DNA of 64,000 nucleotides from Stereocaulon alpinum (taxonomy: Eukaryota > Ascomycota > Lecanoromycetes > Lecanorales > Stereocaulaceae): contig JAEUBA010000051.1 in assembly GCA_018257865.1 (NCBI GenBank), positions 1-64,000 on the forward strand, read 5' to 3'. Below, piece after piece: positions 12,623 through 23,237 of this stretch. The notes below the pieces were generated by a model, which saw only the letters and a program-made list of their open reading frames with translations, made no database searches and was not told the DNA's origin. The position numbers and the translations under genes were made by a program. Within the stretch, counting starts at the first letter, position 1. Each line of letters opens with the position of its first letter.

Positions 12623-13330
12623 CTTCTTAGCCTTAAGTAGTATAAATTAATAATATTACTCTTAGGTTAGACTAGTAAGGCGGGGGTCTTCGCTTATAAA
12701 TATAAGGATTAGGGGTATATTATTATTTTAGTCGCTATCTTCGCTAGTAGTATAGCTAGAGGGTATATCTCCTTTATTAATAGCTTCTTTAGAGTTAGTA
12801 ACCCCCTCTTATAAGGTTATAATATTAGTAGTACTTTCCTATAGTATAATACTATAACTTTATAAGTTAATAGAGTTACTTTAGATTATACTTACTATTA
12901 CTAACTAGGTAGCTCCGTACGAACGGAGTTATTAGAACTATAAGGTAGTAAGTTCTTTTTTAGTATAGAGCTACGTAGCTACTAAGTACGTAAATACTAT
13001 TATAGGTTTAATAGATAGATAAGTATAAGTATAAGGCCAGCGATAGAGACACACCTATACGCGGTACTGGCTACGAACCTGAATACCTATTCAGAGCTGA
13101 GATGTCTCCCCTAATATATTACAGGTTGAATGATGTTGAGACGTCGCGTAGTTACTAAGAACTCCGTGCAGAGTTTTTTAGGTAACGCGATAATACCTAC
13201 CCTAACTCTACTACGACTATTATACCTCCCCTATAATCGAGACTAGATAGTAAGAATTAGTATCAGGTATAGTATTTTAGCCTAATAAGTGAAGAGTATA
13301 GGTAACACTTACCCAGCCGTTAATTTAAAA
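12623..13330 (+). pseudogene. Unidentified RIP-degraded reading frame beside copy A
   Basis: Directly after the Copia LTR, one plus-strand frame runs for about 230 codons. Apart from one TGA near 13,126, its stops are TAG/TAA that could be former CAG/CAA codons. It reads ...GQTSKAGVFAYKYKDQG... then ARGYISFINSFFRVSNPLL. I do not recognise the family; it could be a decayed host gene or another transposon's protein. CpA/TpG depletion weakens after about 13,040, where CA and TG reappear. In RIP-altered DNA a long frame with only Q-type stops is suggestive, not proof. Confidence 0.35.
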
Positions 13331-14049
13331 AATCTAATATCTACGTACGCTTAATACGTATCTACTAGTTAAGACTAACGCGCAGTCTATCTTAGGGGAA
13401 GGCTGGGGTTATAGGTATATAGGACTAAGAGAAGGATATACTAAGTTATAAATTAGAAGGTATATTTTAGAAAAGGACGGCCTCTATCTAAGTAGCTAAG
13501 CGAGCTTTTAGTATAAGCAGCGCCGTATAACTATAATTATAAGCTAAAGGGTTAGCTCCCCCCTAAAGTAAAGTATATAAGGATAGAAGTAAGTACTATC
13601 TAATATAACTAGCGGGATATTATACTATTCGATTCTTTATATAAGTATAGGCCTCCTAGGCGGTATATATAGCTTCCCCCCTTTCCTATATCCTTAACCA
13701 GTAAACTACTGAATAGCTAAATCCGGTACTACTACGGATACTAATAAATACTACTAATTAGCGCTAATAACTCAAACCCTTATAGGACGGCTATATACCC
13801 CCTCCTCCCCCCCCCCCTATATTAATATAGTAAAGGTTAAAGAAAGTTATAGGGCGCTTAGCGCTATAATAAAGTCGAAGGATATAGAAGAATATAGCAG
13901 GGTCCTTAAGAGCTAAGTATAGTGCGAAGGGCGTATATTATAGTTAGTATTAGAAATAATATTATAGAGCGCTCAGTATAATATTAAAGAATATAGTTAA
14001 GAGTTACCGGTGTTAAGGAGGCCTAGGGTGTAATCCCTAGACTAAAAGT
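13331..14049. other. Repeat-island remainder without recognisable gene
   Basis: AT-rich, partly CpA-depleted sequence with no frame or motif I can assign. It contains a run of 11 C at 13,807-13,817 inside a C-rich patch. Confidence 0.5.
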
Positions 14050-14231
14050 AATTATATCATTAAGGATAAGCGGGAGTTTTTATCTAGGCACTATACTATA
14101 GTTTCTCTTACGGCTAGGAAAGGCACACTACGTGTACTATCTACTAGTTTCACAAATAATATAATAGAACACCCTCATTAGTATATATAGATACTAGAAT
14201 AGGCGTATAAACCAATCAATCAATCAATCAA
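14050..14231 (+). repeat. Second LINE 3'-end fragment
   Basis: The stretch attagtatatatagatactag and the following gcgtataaa with CAAT tail (about 14,165-14,231) match the LINE end at about 2823-2871. Upstream similarity is patchy (gcgggagtttttatctagg against gcgaaagtttttagctag). This copy keeps CACA, TGTG and (CAAT)n, so it is much less RIP-mutated than the copy at 1-2871. Confidence 0.65.
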
Positions 14232-14767
14232 GTATAAGTATAATTTATAGATTACTAGTAGAGCTAATAACTAAGGAAGTAAGAAGGAATTTAAGGCGTA
14301 TATAATTCTTAAAGTCCCCTGCTAAGCCCGCTTACTAAGCGTACTAAGAACTTCGCCTAGTATACTAGAAACTTACTAAGTATACTAGGCCTAGTACTGA
14401 TATTCGCCTTCCGCTCTATACCTAGTACGCTAGCTTAGAGCCGACGTCGCTAGGCCTTTATATAACTATCATACTATAGGCCCCGACCTTAGTAAAAGAG
14501 CACAAGCAAAGCTCAAAAGCTTTGCTACTAGGCTACTATATATAGAATCCTCCGGGCTGGTACTATATAGGAGTTTACCTAGGCCTAGCCCGTAGCAGTT
14601 TTAGTATCAGCATGCTTCCTTTACTTATGACAATCAATCTAAATCAATACTCTATACTTCAATACCTTACCATAGTATCCAGCTCGGATCATCATCAAAG
14701 TATAAGTACATAGACTTTTCAGATTATTTCTCCCGAACTATTTCCTAAGCATAAGTGTATGGACTCG
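14232..14767. other. Boundary between repeat island and genic DNA
   Basis: To about 14,600 the sequence is still AT-rich and CA-poor, with degenerate GC-containing patches. From about 14,610 CA/TG frequencies become normal. No gene is seen. Confidence 0.5.
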
Positions 14768-15736
14768 TTAGACTGTTGCTCCTGAGTTTCCATTCCGTGC
14801 CCAACCATCCTGATTAAAAAGTTCCTTAACAGCCAGCCACTTCCATTCCTCCTTCATCTGATGCAGAAATACCACCTTTTCCATCTTTTCTAAGGGTCCT
14901 CTTTCAGCATGATCATTGCTCCAATCCTTTGCGATAGCACCCCCCTTCTCGCCAATAACATCAAATGACTCCTCCTCATCCATAGATACAAACTCATACT
15001 GCTCGCCCGCCTGGGTCGGAAACTTCCCTACCATACAGTCCTCCTGCTCGATGTCCTTCCGGTCCTCCATGCCATTATACAAACGCGTGATGAGCTTCGC
15101 GAGATCCCAGCTCAAGGTGTAGAAGCTACCTTGGGGCGCAGGGCACTCGCAGAATGCTTCGTGCGACATACTCAACATCAGCCGATCTTCTTCGATCCCC
15201 GTATCGCGCATTCTCCCCTTTAAATATTTATTCCATATTCGCACCGGATCGATAAAACTGTCCTGATCCACTTTTGACACGAACTTATATGTCCTCCCCT
15301 TCCACGCTTTATTTGTGACTCTCTTGAAGAATTCAAACGGCTTAATGTGGTTTGCTGTCCAGTTGGTGTCTTCAATGTCGTCCAGGAGGAGAATATCGCC
15401 AAAGGTGTCATTCTCCTTCTTGATGAGGGGGAGGAGCACGGGGTCGGTGCTGGAGACAGCGAAGATATGGTCGAAGATATCAGAGCGGTGGAAGAGGGAG
15501 ACCCAGGTCCAGCGGACGAGGAGCCGCCGCTGGAAGTCGGAGGAGGCGGAGGAGGTAATGAGGAGCCAGGGAGGCTGGGTTGTGTGCTTAGGCGAAGGGG
15601 TTAAGGTAGTGGTAAGGGAGGGAAAAGAGGTTGAGGACAAGAGAATAAGACAAAGGGTGATGAAGGCAAGGATGTATATGTAAGCTTTGGGGAACAGGTT
15701 GTTGAAATGAGCTATTGAAAGACTAGAGGTTCGCAT
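14768..15736 (-). CDS. GT31-like galactosyltransferase-family protein, type II membrane
   Basis: Single-exon gene, 322 codons. Residues about 18-38 form one hydrophobic segment (YIYILAFITLCLILL), giving a short cytosolic tail, a signal-anchor and a luminal catalytic domain, as in Golgi glycosyltransferases. Family signs: FQRRLLVRWTW near residue 68 (compare the R-R-x-x-R-x-T-W motif of GT31), ENDTFGDILLLDD near 108, and KVDQDSF near 157 at the place of the DxD metal/nucleotide-sugar motif. Known GT31 enzymes transfer galactose or GlcNAc in beta-1,3 linkage; donor and acceptor here are unknown. The start is the first ATG, just before the anchor. It is the closest intact gene to the RIP island yet keeps normal composition and an open frame. 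Confidence 0.75.
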   Translation of the reverse strand: MRTSSLSIAHFNNLFPKAYIYILAFITLCLILLSSTSFPSLTTTLTPSPKHTTQPPWLLITSSASSDFQRRLLVRWTWVSLFHRSDIFDHIFAVSSTDPVLLPLIKKENDTFGDILLLDDIEDTNWTANHIKPFEFFKRVTNKAWKGRTYKFVSKVDQDSFIDPVRIWNKYLKGRMRDTGIEEDRLMLSMSHEAFCECPAPQGSFYTLSWDLAKLITRLYNGMEDRKDIEQEDCMVGKFPTQAGEQYEFVSMDEEESFDVIGEKGGAIAKDWSNDHAERGPLEKMEKVVFLHQMKEEWKWLAVKELFNQDGWARNGNSGATV

Positions 15737-16260
15737 TGTGCTGCACCGGATATCAGATCACAATTTAGTGAGAGGGGAGTAAGGATGCTCAGGTCTTAAA
15801 GGAAGAGGATAATGCCATGCATCTAAGAAAGCGACAAAGGATCAATAGGAAGTGATATCGTGGCCACAGGGGAAACCTCGGAGGTCTAAATTCTTATGTC
15901 ACCCCCTGTTGAGTGCTTTAAGCAGGATCACTAGCTGCACAGCGTTAGCGTTATACCACCCCCTGTTTAATGATTTGAGAAGGATCACTAGCTGCGTAGC
16001 GATAGCGGAGCATAATGGTGCCAGATAAGCCAGATGTGCCAGATGGCTCCTGGCGTAGGTGATTCCTGGTCTGACCTAGCCCCGCACTCGTGTACAATTG
16101 GTTACTGCTTGGTACATATGTTGCTACTCCAGATGCCCTGTTCTTGTTTCCTTCCTTGTCTTTCGTCTTGTACAGACCTGACCCTACTAATGAATGTGTT
16201 GATAGCCTTGCCTAGTCCAGCTTCCTGCCAAGAGTACCTTACAGCTAGATACTAATTCAC
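15737..16260. other. Intergenic stretch with short direct repeat
   Basis: No supported gene. It holds the 57-bp-period repeat listed separately and otherwise unique sequence, probably including the promoter of the minus-strand glycosyltransferase gene. Confidence 0.5.
15901..16007. repeat. Two-unit direct repeat, period 57 bp
   Basis: 15,901-15,950 and 15,958-16,007 both run accccctgtt, then agGATCACTAGCTGC, then tAGCG, with substitutions between. Two diverged copies suggest an old local duplication. Confidence 0.75.
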
Positions 16261-16264
16261 AGGT

Positions 16265-16843
16265 GGAAGGTTTCACCCAGTAACTGGTCAGTTTCGGGCG
16301 GTTAAATTCCCTAGAGGATCTCTAGAAGAGTTCACCTGTCAACTGGCCAAACCCCTCAACTGGCTAACCCTATAGGGCTGAGCCTCTAACACCAATCTTA
16401 ATATTATTACTCTAGGTTTTAACTCCACACGCAGCGGGTTTATTATTAATATCTTGGTCTATACCAGAAGTCTAGTCGTTACGTGTCTACTTCGCAAGTT
16501 ATAGTCGTCGGTAATTATACCCCTAGAGGCGCCCGGAGCTGGAGCCCGGAGAACTAAGAATCAAAAGTTCCGGGGCTTAGCCCTAGAGGGTTGGCCAGTT
16601 AAGGGATTTGGCTAGTTGACAGGTGGACTCTTCTATCTTATAACTCCGGGGTCTAACCCCCGGCTTGCTTACTTACCAGATCAACAACAGATGTAACCTG
16701 TGAAAAAGATATATAGTAGCGAAACTTTTAGTCAAAAGTTTTTAAGTATTACAAGCGCTAGATCTTTGTTACGCGAAAGTAAACCATTATACCCTCTACA
16801 AAAAGGATTAGAGGTAGTAGCCAGTTACTAGGTGAACCTTTCT
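16265..16843. mobile_element. Foldback / MITE-like element with nested inverted repeats
   Basis: The inner arms are 61 bp, 16,324-16,384 and 16,574-16,634, inverted, with 7 mismatches by my count, most of them transitions. An outer imperfect pair is at 16,265-16,287 and 16,821-16,843 (about 19 of 23 match). All four arms share a ttcacc...aactgg core. No transposase is present. No target duplication was recognised, so the true ends are uncertain. Confidence 0.6.
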
Positions 16844-17360
16844 ATATCTCGAGACCTATCCTAAAGTCAAAAGACCGTGATTGAGTAACCGGATGAGCAA
16901 CGACTTTGAGCCTAAGCGTTATCCTTATTTTAAGAGGTTACAATCGCAAGGCTTTAAAGTCTCAAGCTCGTGTAGAGTCGGCTATTCCAGCGGGCGCTTG
17001 AGAATTGTGTGGCTTGAGTCCCACTAATCGGGGGACCACCCGCAAACATTGGGCTAGCAAAACGCTCAGACACTGGTCACCTAGCTCCAACTCTGGGGGG
17101 AGCTCTAGGGAGCCTTATACGCTGGATGCGTCCGGAGCTTCGCCAGACCTTTTTTGCTCTGATGTCGCCTCCTCTGTTATGATGTGGCTGGCTGTGGGCA
17201 ATGCTAGTCCGATCTGATTCTGACCTTTGAGACGCGACAGGGGAACTGACCTTGTGTATTGTTATATTGTTTCTCCTTCGATTACGCACTAATAGTAGGA
17301 TTAGGTAAAGTTGAGAACGGTGCACCCTTAGCTTATTTGAAGATCGATCTTGTCGATCAG
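16844..17360. other. Intergenic stretch, no gene seen
   Basis: Unique-looking sequence with normal CA/TG content. Short open frames here have no family resemblance. Confidence 0.4.
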
Positions 17361-17467
17361 CAAGCCTCAAGCCTCAAGCCTCAAGCCTCAAGCCTCAAGC
17401 CTCAAGCCTCAAGCCTCAAGCCTCAAGCCTCAAGCCTCAAGCCTCAAGCCTCAAGCCTCAAGCCTCG
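17361..17467. repeat. Minisatellite (CAAGCCT)n, 7-bp unit, about 15 copies
   Basis: 107 bp of near-perfect CAAGCCT repeats ending with one variant (tcgag). Seven is not a multiple of three, so all frames stay open and encode a repeating heptapeptide. I regard that coding as incidental. Confidence 0.95.
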
Positions 17468-17746
17468 AGCCCGTTCTCTTCTGTCCGTCACACGCCAAAC
17501 TCTTCAAACAATCTACTGCTGCCAAAGTCCTTGGGTCAGTATTGCCTCTACCTCTGACCTTGCACCGTTGCAGGAGTCCTTCTAAAGATATCACCTCTAC
17601 CTAGTATTCTATTGATGCTATCTATCTGACCCAATCCCTAAAAGATTGATCTAAGGATATCCCCCATCTCCTCCTGCATCTGCATGTGAGGTCCCGGCGC
17701 TCGGACTCGCAACGATGCTCAAAATGATGCCGACTCGCCTTCCATA
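17468..17746 (+). promoter_or_regulatory. Upstream region of the RasGEF gene
   Basis: 279 bp between the minisatellite and the ATG at 17,747. It probably holds promoter and 5' UTR. No specific site identified. Confidence 0.3.
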
Positions 17747-20700
17747 ATGGAACGACGACGGTCGTCAAAGAAGACCAGGTCTTATGCGGGAACATCCAAG
17801 AGCTCGCTTCCCCCCACATCTGGAGGTCGGCCACAGTATAGGGAGCGTATGAAATCGGCGCCGTTAGCTGTAACCCAGACTGAAGAGCATTTGCGAGCGC
17901 AGCAAAAGCCCTTTGAATGTACGTCCAATGGCAGAGCCAGGGGGCCAAGCCAGACCTCTGAGCCTCCTCTATCGACGCTGCCCTCCCCCAAATCTCCCAT
18001 TTCGAGGCACCTTGATTTCCCGTCACAGCGCGACAGCGGCTCTTATCAAACCACACGTCCCCCAAGCAAGCAATTGCAAGGACTACCTCCCGAGAATGAC
18101 GGGAAGACTGGAAATCCTACTGTGGTTCAAGAAGTTTCAATCGCTGTTTTAGGGGCTCCGGCGGTTGGCAAGTCGACGTTCGTACACTGTGCTCTAGATC
18201 TCAAGAAGCCCTCCACATCACATGTCTCGAGTAAGAAGGTATCACTGGAGGGCAAGATTTCCGTTGTTCGGCTGTACGAATTGGCATTGGAAGATGTCGA
18301 GGTCACACCAGAGCAGAGTGTGCATTGGCCTGAAAGAGTGGGAGACGAGATCATGCCCGGTGTTGACGGCGTTTTAGCTATATATGATGTGATGGACCAG
18401 GGTAGCATATCCCCAATGCCAACTTTATTAAGTGAGTCGGTCCGATCTTCCCAAGTACTTCGTTCGAGCACAGCGGGGTATACCTTGATCTTCGCCTATG
18501 CTTCGAACAGAAGGAGTCTGAAAATGCATTTATATTAAACATGCTTACGATTTGTTCTATCTACAGAAGCATTAGTGAACGAGGCTGTACCTACGGTGCT
18601 CGTCTCTGCCAAATGTGACAGTCCATTCAACATGTGGGAGGTTGACCAAGAGAAGGTCGAAGATTTCTGCAGCACTCTCAATGTTGAGTCTTTCCAGACA
18701 TCCATCACCGCCCCAGAAACCCACAAGAGATGCATCTCCGTCATTTTGCGCAACATCATGATGGAAAGGCGTCGTGAGTTCCCTATCTGTCCCGGGTCGT
18801 GGTAGTGTTTTACCGAGTTGGTCTTCGGATCTTATGATTTGGAACTCACATATGACAATGATTTGTTCCTTTGCTGACCGATTGAAGAATTAGTCTCTGA
18901 AGCTGAGCGCCCATTACGTCCCCGTGCAATGACCACCTCTCAACCCGGCCCCGCATCCCCACCGGTACAAGCGGCGGGATCAAAGAGTAAACATAGTCGT
19001 GCTGCGTCTGAAGTGCCAAATTCTGCATCCACGGCATCCGAACCAACGTCAATGTCCCTCAGCCGTGCGAATATTGGCACTCCTTATGCTCCAGGTTATA
19101 ATAGCCGCCAGGCACACCAAAAAAGCTCAGACGGAAGGCCTGATGGGCAAAGGTCACCTGCATCAAGGCTATTTGAAGAAGGTAGCGACGAGGATCATGC
19201 ATCGACCAATAATAGTGATGACGCCCAAAGCGCACACAACTTCGAGAATAACTTCGATATCCCATTCAGGCCTTACCCTTCGGAGACCTTCAATACGTCG
19301 GCTATGGCTACAGATCCAATGACAGGCAAAGATGGGGATCGAGACCTTACCGACGCCGGTGATGGTCCACCTGCTCCGCTAGAAGCCAGCTCTGGAAAGA
19401 TAGAAGACGCCGATCCTCAAGAGTTCGGCGTTTCCTTCGACGATTTAGTTGATCGGCTTCTGTCACAACCGAAGTCAAAATCCGATGCGAAGTTTGCAGC
19501 CATTTTTCTCTGCCTGTATCGGAAGTTTGCTCCACCGTATTCATTGATCACAGCAATCGTCCGTCGGTTCGAGGATTTGAACGATAGAGATACCCCATAT
19601 CTTACTCGAATGACTGCGCAGCTGAGGTACTTGAACATTCTCAAGGACTGGGTTTCCGATTACCCAGGCGACTTCGCCCACCCTATGACTCGTCGGTTCA
19701 TGACAGGCTTTGTGCAGGGTTTGGCGTCCTCCCAAGAGTATGCAGTTGCCAGCAAAGAGATCAGCCCACACTTGGACGTGGTATCTGATGACGACGACAC
19801 CGAGTGGGCGTGCTCAGATAAAAGTAGGAGTAGGGCAAACACCATGGAAAGCTTCCTGACGATGTCTTCTATTGCGAGCACGGCTTCAATAGTCAACGCT
19901 GATTCTCCAACTCTCACCGCCGATTCCTCGACAGAGGATGTTGTCGATCACACAAGCTCGGAGAAGGTACCAACGTCCCACCCTTCCAGGATCTCCGCGA
20001 CACCATCTTCAAATTCCAGCATAAGTAGAACAGATAGCCAGTCTACGAGCTCATTCCAAACTCTATCGAACTCCATTGAAAATGCTCAGTGTCAAGCCCG
20101 GTTCCTCGCTCCTGTACCTCGAAACCCGCTAACCAAGATTCAATGGCATCAGTTTATGGAGATACCTGATGAGCAAGTTGCTCGTGAACTCACCCGCATT
20201 GACTGGATAATGTACTCTTCGATCAGGCCTCGCGATCTGATAAGAGATGTCAGTTTACCAGCTGAACAGAAAGAGAAGTGCACAAGCCTTGAGCATGTCA
20301 ATCGCATGGTTCAACACTTCAACCACATTGCGTACTGGGTTGCCAACATGATATTGCTGCGTGACAAGCCAAAGCATCGCGCGAAAGTCCTGGAGAAGTT
20401 TATGGGAGTGGCGTGGAAATTGCGCCATCTCAACAACTACAACTCGCTTGGCGCCGTAGTTGCTGGCATCAATGGCACGGCAGTGCATCGACTAACGCAG
20501 ACTCGAGAGCTCATCCCGCCACAATCACAAAAGGAATTCATGCGCCTTGAGATACTGATGGGAACACAAAAAAGTCATTTCGCGTACCGACTAGCTTATT
20601 CGAATACTTCGACCGCGCGTATCCCATTTCTGCCACTTCACCGACGAGATCTCGTTCTCGCTGAGCAAGGCAACAAGACTCACATTGGCATCGAAGAGAA

Positions 20701-20997
20701 CAAACGCATCAATTGGAAGAAATTCGAAGTCATGGGCGAGGTCATTATTAGGCTCCGGCAAAGTCAGCAGATCACATATCCACATATAATTCGGAATGAA
20801 GAGGTGCGGCAACTGGTGCTAGAGGGACGGTTCTGCAAGGACGATGATGTGAGTTCTCTATGTAGCACACGCTTCCTCGTAGTACGATTGAAACGCTGAC
20901 AGCAGCCTTCTAGCAATTGTGGGCCCGCAGTACACAATTAGAAGCGCCAGGCATCGGCGAAATGAGCCGAAAGAAGTTCAACTGGTTCCAGCGATGA
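17747..20997 (+). CDS. Ras guanine-nucleotide exchange factor with N-terminal P-loop GTPase-like domain
   Basis: Exons 17747-18431, 18567-18773, 18894-20848, 20914-20997 give 976 aa; all junctions are GT-AG and keep frame. Residues 1-125 are low-complexity. A small-GTPase-like fold follows: P-loop GAPAVGKST at 136-144 and LVSAKCD near 240-246, resembling the base-specificity NKxD motif. Residues about 310-470 are Ser/Thr-rich. The RasGEF-N domain starts near 474 (GVSFDDLVDRLL). The catalytic Cdc25-type RasGEF domain spans about 717-965 (ARELTRIDWIMYSSI; FNHIAYWVANMIL; NYNSLGAVVAGINGTAVHRL). Such proteins load GTP on Ras-family GTPases. The N-terminal domain lacks an obvious DxxG and may be regulatory or degenerate. 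The gene converges on the HIT-finger gene (337 bp between stops). Confidence 0.88.
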
Positions 20998-21333
20998 CAG
21001 TTATGCACTAATGAAAGTTACATTCTTCTATGATAGCGTATATAAGATATGCATCAGAGGTATACATCCCTGTGGTACGTGGTTTGGAAAGATGGGCGAT
21101 ACCAACATGGTTGTTGGAGCACGCGATTGCTTGAAAAAATCAATCTCTGATTTATGTGGAGGATATGAAGTCTTGAGTAGACCATTAGCGAGGCGCTTAT
21201 GAAGGGATTCAAGGCAGTTACCCAAAAGTCTGAAGATGATCGAACGGATACTTGCAACTGCGTATCTCCCTGCATCTGACCCTGGCATCTAGTCGACCAA
21301 ACCTCCTGCACCTATCAGAGACAAAAGCCGTCC
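20998..21333. other. Convergent intergenic region
   Basis: Shared 3' region of two convergent genes. No conserved frame recognised. Confidence 0.4.
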
Positions 21334-21964
21334 TTATACTCCAGCCGACATCATCTCTGAAGACTTGTTCCCAATCGTCCTCGTAATAAGCTGGGAAAAT
21401 TCCATCAACCCTTCTCCGTCAAGTCCTTTAAGATGCCTCAACTTTCTCATTTGGTACAGACCAGCCTTTAAACCCTTCTGTTGAGACCATGGAGCTCCAA
21501 TCCCTCGATCCCGACTTCGTCCCCTGCCTCTACCGTGTCCGCGTCCTCGGTCACCTGCATGTCTGCCGGATGAATGATTATCAGTGTAGTCTGCTGGAGG
21601 CTCATTTGTAGCTTCATAAACCCGTCTCAGCTGATCTTGTAGTCGAGGGAAGCGCTTGTACAGGAGTTGCAGTTCTGGAGAAGTTTCAAGTGAGAGCAGT
21701 GGCATCGCCTCTAAGGATGGTCTACCAATCTCGACATGAGAGTTGACAGGGTTCGTAGATACTAGTGGCGGGGGCTTTGGTGGCAGTTTGTTTGGGTGGC
21801 TAGCCTGATGAGGCTTGTAGCACTGTGTGGAGCAGCTTTAGATCGCCATTGTTAGCATACTATATGTTGACACTGCAGAGAATTGGTGCTCACTATTGTA
21901 ACTGGCATGATGGGCACTTATATTTGGCACTTTGGACGTTGCATACCCCACACGGACCTGCCAT
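21334..21964 (-). CDS. HIT-type zinc-finger protein (Hit1/ZNHIT3-like)
   Basis: Two exons, 21894-21964 and 21334-21835, joined by a 58-nt GTGAGC intron with a GCTAAC branch site; 190 aa. The spliced N-terminus forms the finger: CGVCNVQSAKYKCPSCQLQY followed by CSTQCYKPHQ, i.e. C-x2-C, C-x2-C, C-x3-C, with H after the last cysteine. The finger only appears when the intron is removed, which supports the model. The rest contains LQLLYKRFPRLQDQLRRVY near residues 75-95 and an RG-rich stretch (RGRGHGRGRGRSRDRG). HIT fingers mediate protein contacts in assembly factors for box C/D snoRNPs and chromatin remodellers. Hit1-like assignment rests on small size and layout and is inferred. Confidence 0.8.
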
Positions 21965-22201
21965 CCTTTCGGCAGTTCGTGACCATAACAGTCATTTGGT
22001 AATTTGCATGTTTGCCTCACAGAGTACTCACGCTTCGAGTGTGCTTGCGGAGTGAGTAGTGGGGAGCGGCTACTACTGTAAGCGGCGCTTCTCTAAAGAT
22101 GACGTTTTAGGAACATTCATAGGTAAAGATCGACCGAGGCGTTTATCTCAAACATTCTCCTTGCTTACGACAAGACTCTGGCAACTCTAGCTATATCAAA
22201 T

Positions 22202-23237
22202 ATGATATCAAGGGTATACGTACCTTTCAAAGACATGCGTTGCTCAAGCAAAGCATTATGGATTACTTCACAGTATTCCAGAGCATCACATCAAAGCACA
22301 AGACCGACGAACCTCACAGCATATAGCCAACGACCAAGACCGCTGACGCATCACAGGAGCACCCGGCTTGCACCTTTAATCTACGGTGGTATTCGGACGA
22401 TATTCATACAGACGGAAAATACACCAAATGCTGATGTGAGCGTTCAACCCAGAGCAATCGCAGCCAGCTGCTGAATCATGAAGGCGCTCAAATTCCTTCC
22501 TAACCATACCATCTTACCCGAGAATTTGTCTTCGCCCTTTCTTGAGTATCTCTCGCCTAGATCTACCTTAGCACCGCCGTACCCGTCGCCACTGGCTGCC
22601 CGACTAATGAATGTTGATGGCATTACTTCGATCTTCTATGGTCCTGACTTCATTACTGTCACAAAAGCCGGAGATGCGAATTGGGCACATGTGAAGCCGG
22701 AAGTGTTCAGTTTGATAACGGAGGCGGTCTCGTCAGGAGAGCAGATCGTCAATACGGTCGAGAACAAGTCGTCTGAAGCCGGTCAAGAAGGGGGAGCACA
22801 AGATACTCTGGGCTTCGATGAGAACGATAGTGAAGTGGTGGGCATGATCAAGGAGCTCCTAGAGACTAGGATCCGGCCCGCGATCCAAGAAGATGGCGGC
22901 GACATCGAATTTCGAGGCTTTGAAAATGGAAATGTGCTGTTAAAACTTCGTGGGGCTTGCCGAACATGTGATTCGAGCACAGTCACGCTGAAGAACGGAA
23001 TTGAGAGCATGTTGATGCATTACGTATGTCTGCTAGAACAGAAATGGTATTATATATGTACTAACAAGTCTATAACAGATTGAAGAAGTCAAAGCCGTAA
23101 CGCAGGTTCTGGATCAAGAGGAGGAAATTGCAATGAGAGAGTTTGCCAAATTTGAAGAGAAATTGAAGCAGCAAAAAGGCCCCGATGCCACTGCTTCGAC
23201 GGTGGGCAAAGGGAGCCTGAATACCGTGGAAGCTTAA
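22202..23237 (+). CDS. NFU1: NFU1, mitochondrial iron-sulfur cluster carrier
   Basis: Exons 22202-22435, 22484-23023, 23079-23237; 310 aa. Residues 1-78 are Arg/Ser/His-rich with few acids, as in a mitochondrial presequence. The Nfu_N domain follows (FLPNHTILPENLSSPFLEYL; NVDGITSIFYGPDFITVTK). The C-terminal NifU domain (about 185-258) has IRPAIQEDGGDIEFRGF and GACRTCDSSTVTLKNGIESM, with the CxxC that binds a [4Fe-4S] cluster. NFU1 hands clusters to lipoate synthase and respiratory enzymes. A charged C-terminal extension, EEEIAMREFAKFEEKLKQQK, follows. Intron 1 is 48 nt and intron 2 is 55 nt with a TACTAAC branch. A start at Met12 is also possible. Confidence 0.95.

Noticed and set aside
13807..13817. 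Run of 11 C as a possible functional element
   Set aside because: Low-complexity or assembly-prone tract; nothing around it suggests function.
17259..17604. Overlapping frames encoding a repeated QASSLKP heptapeptide
   Set aside because: Any 7-bp repeat without stops is open in all frames; flanks show no coding signal or splice context.
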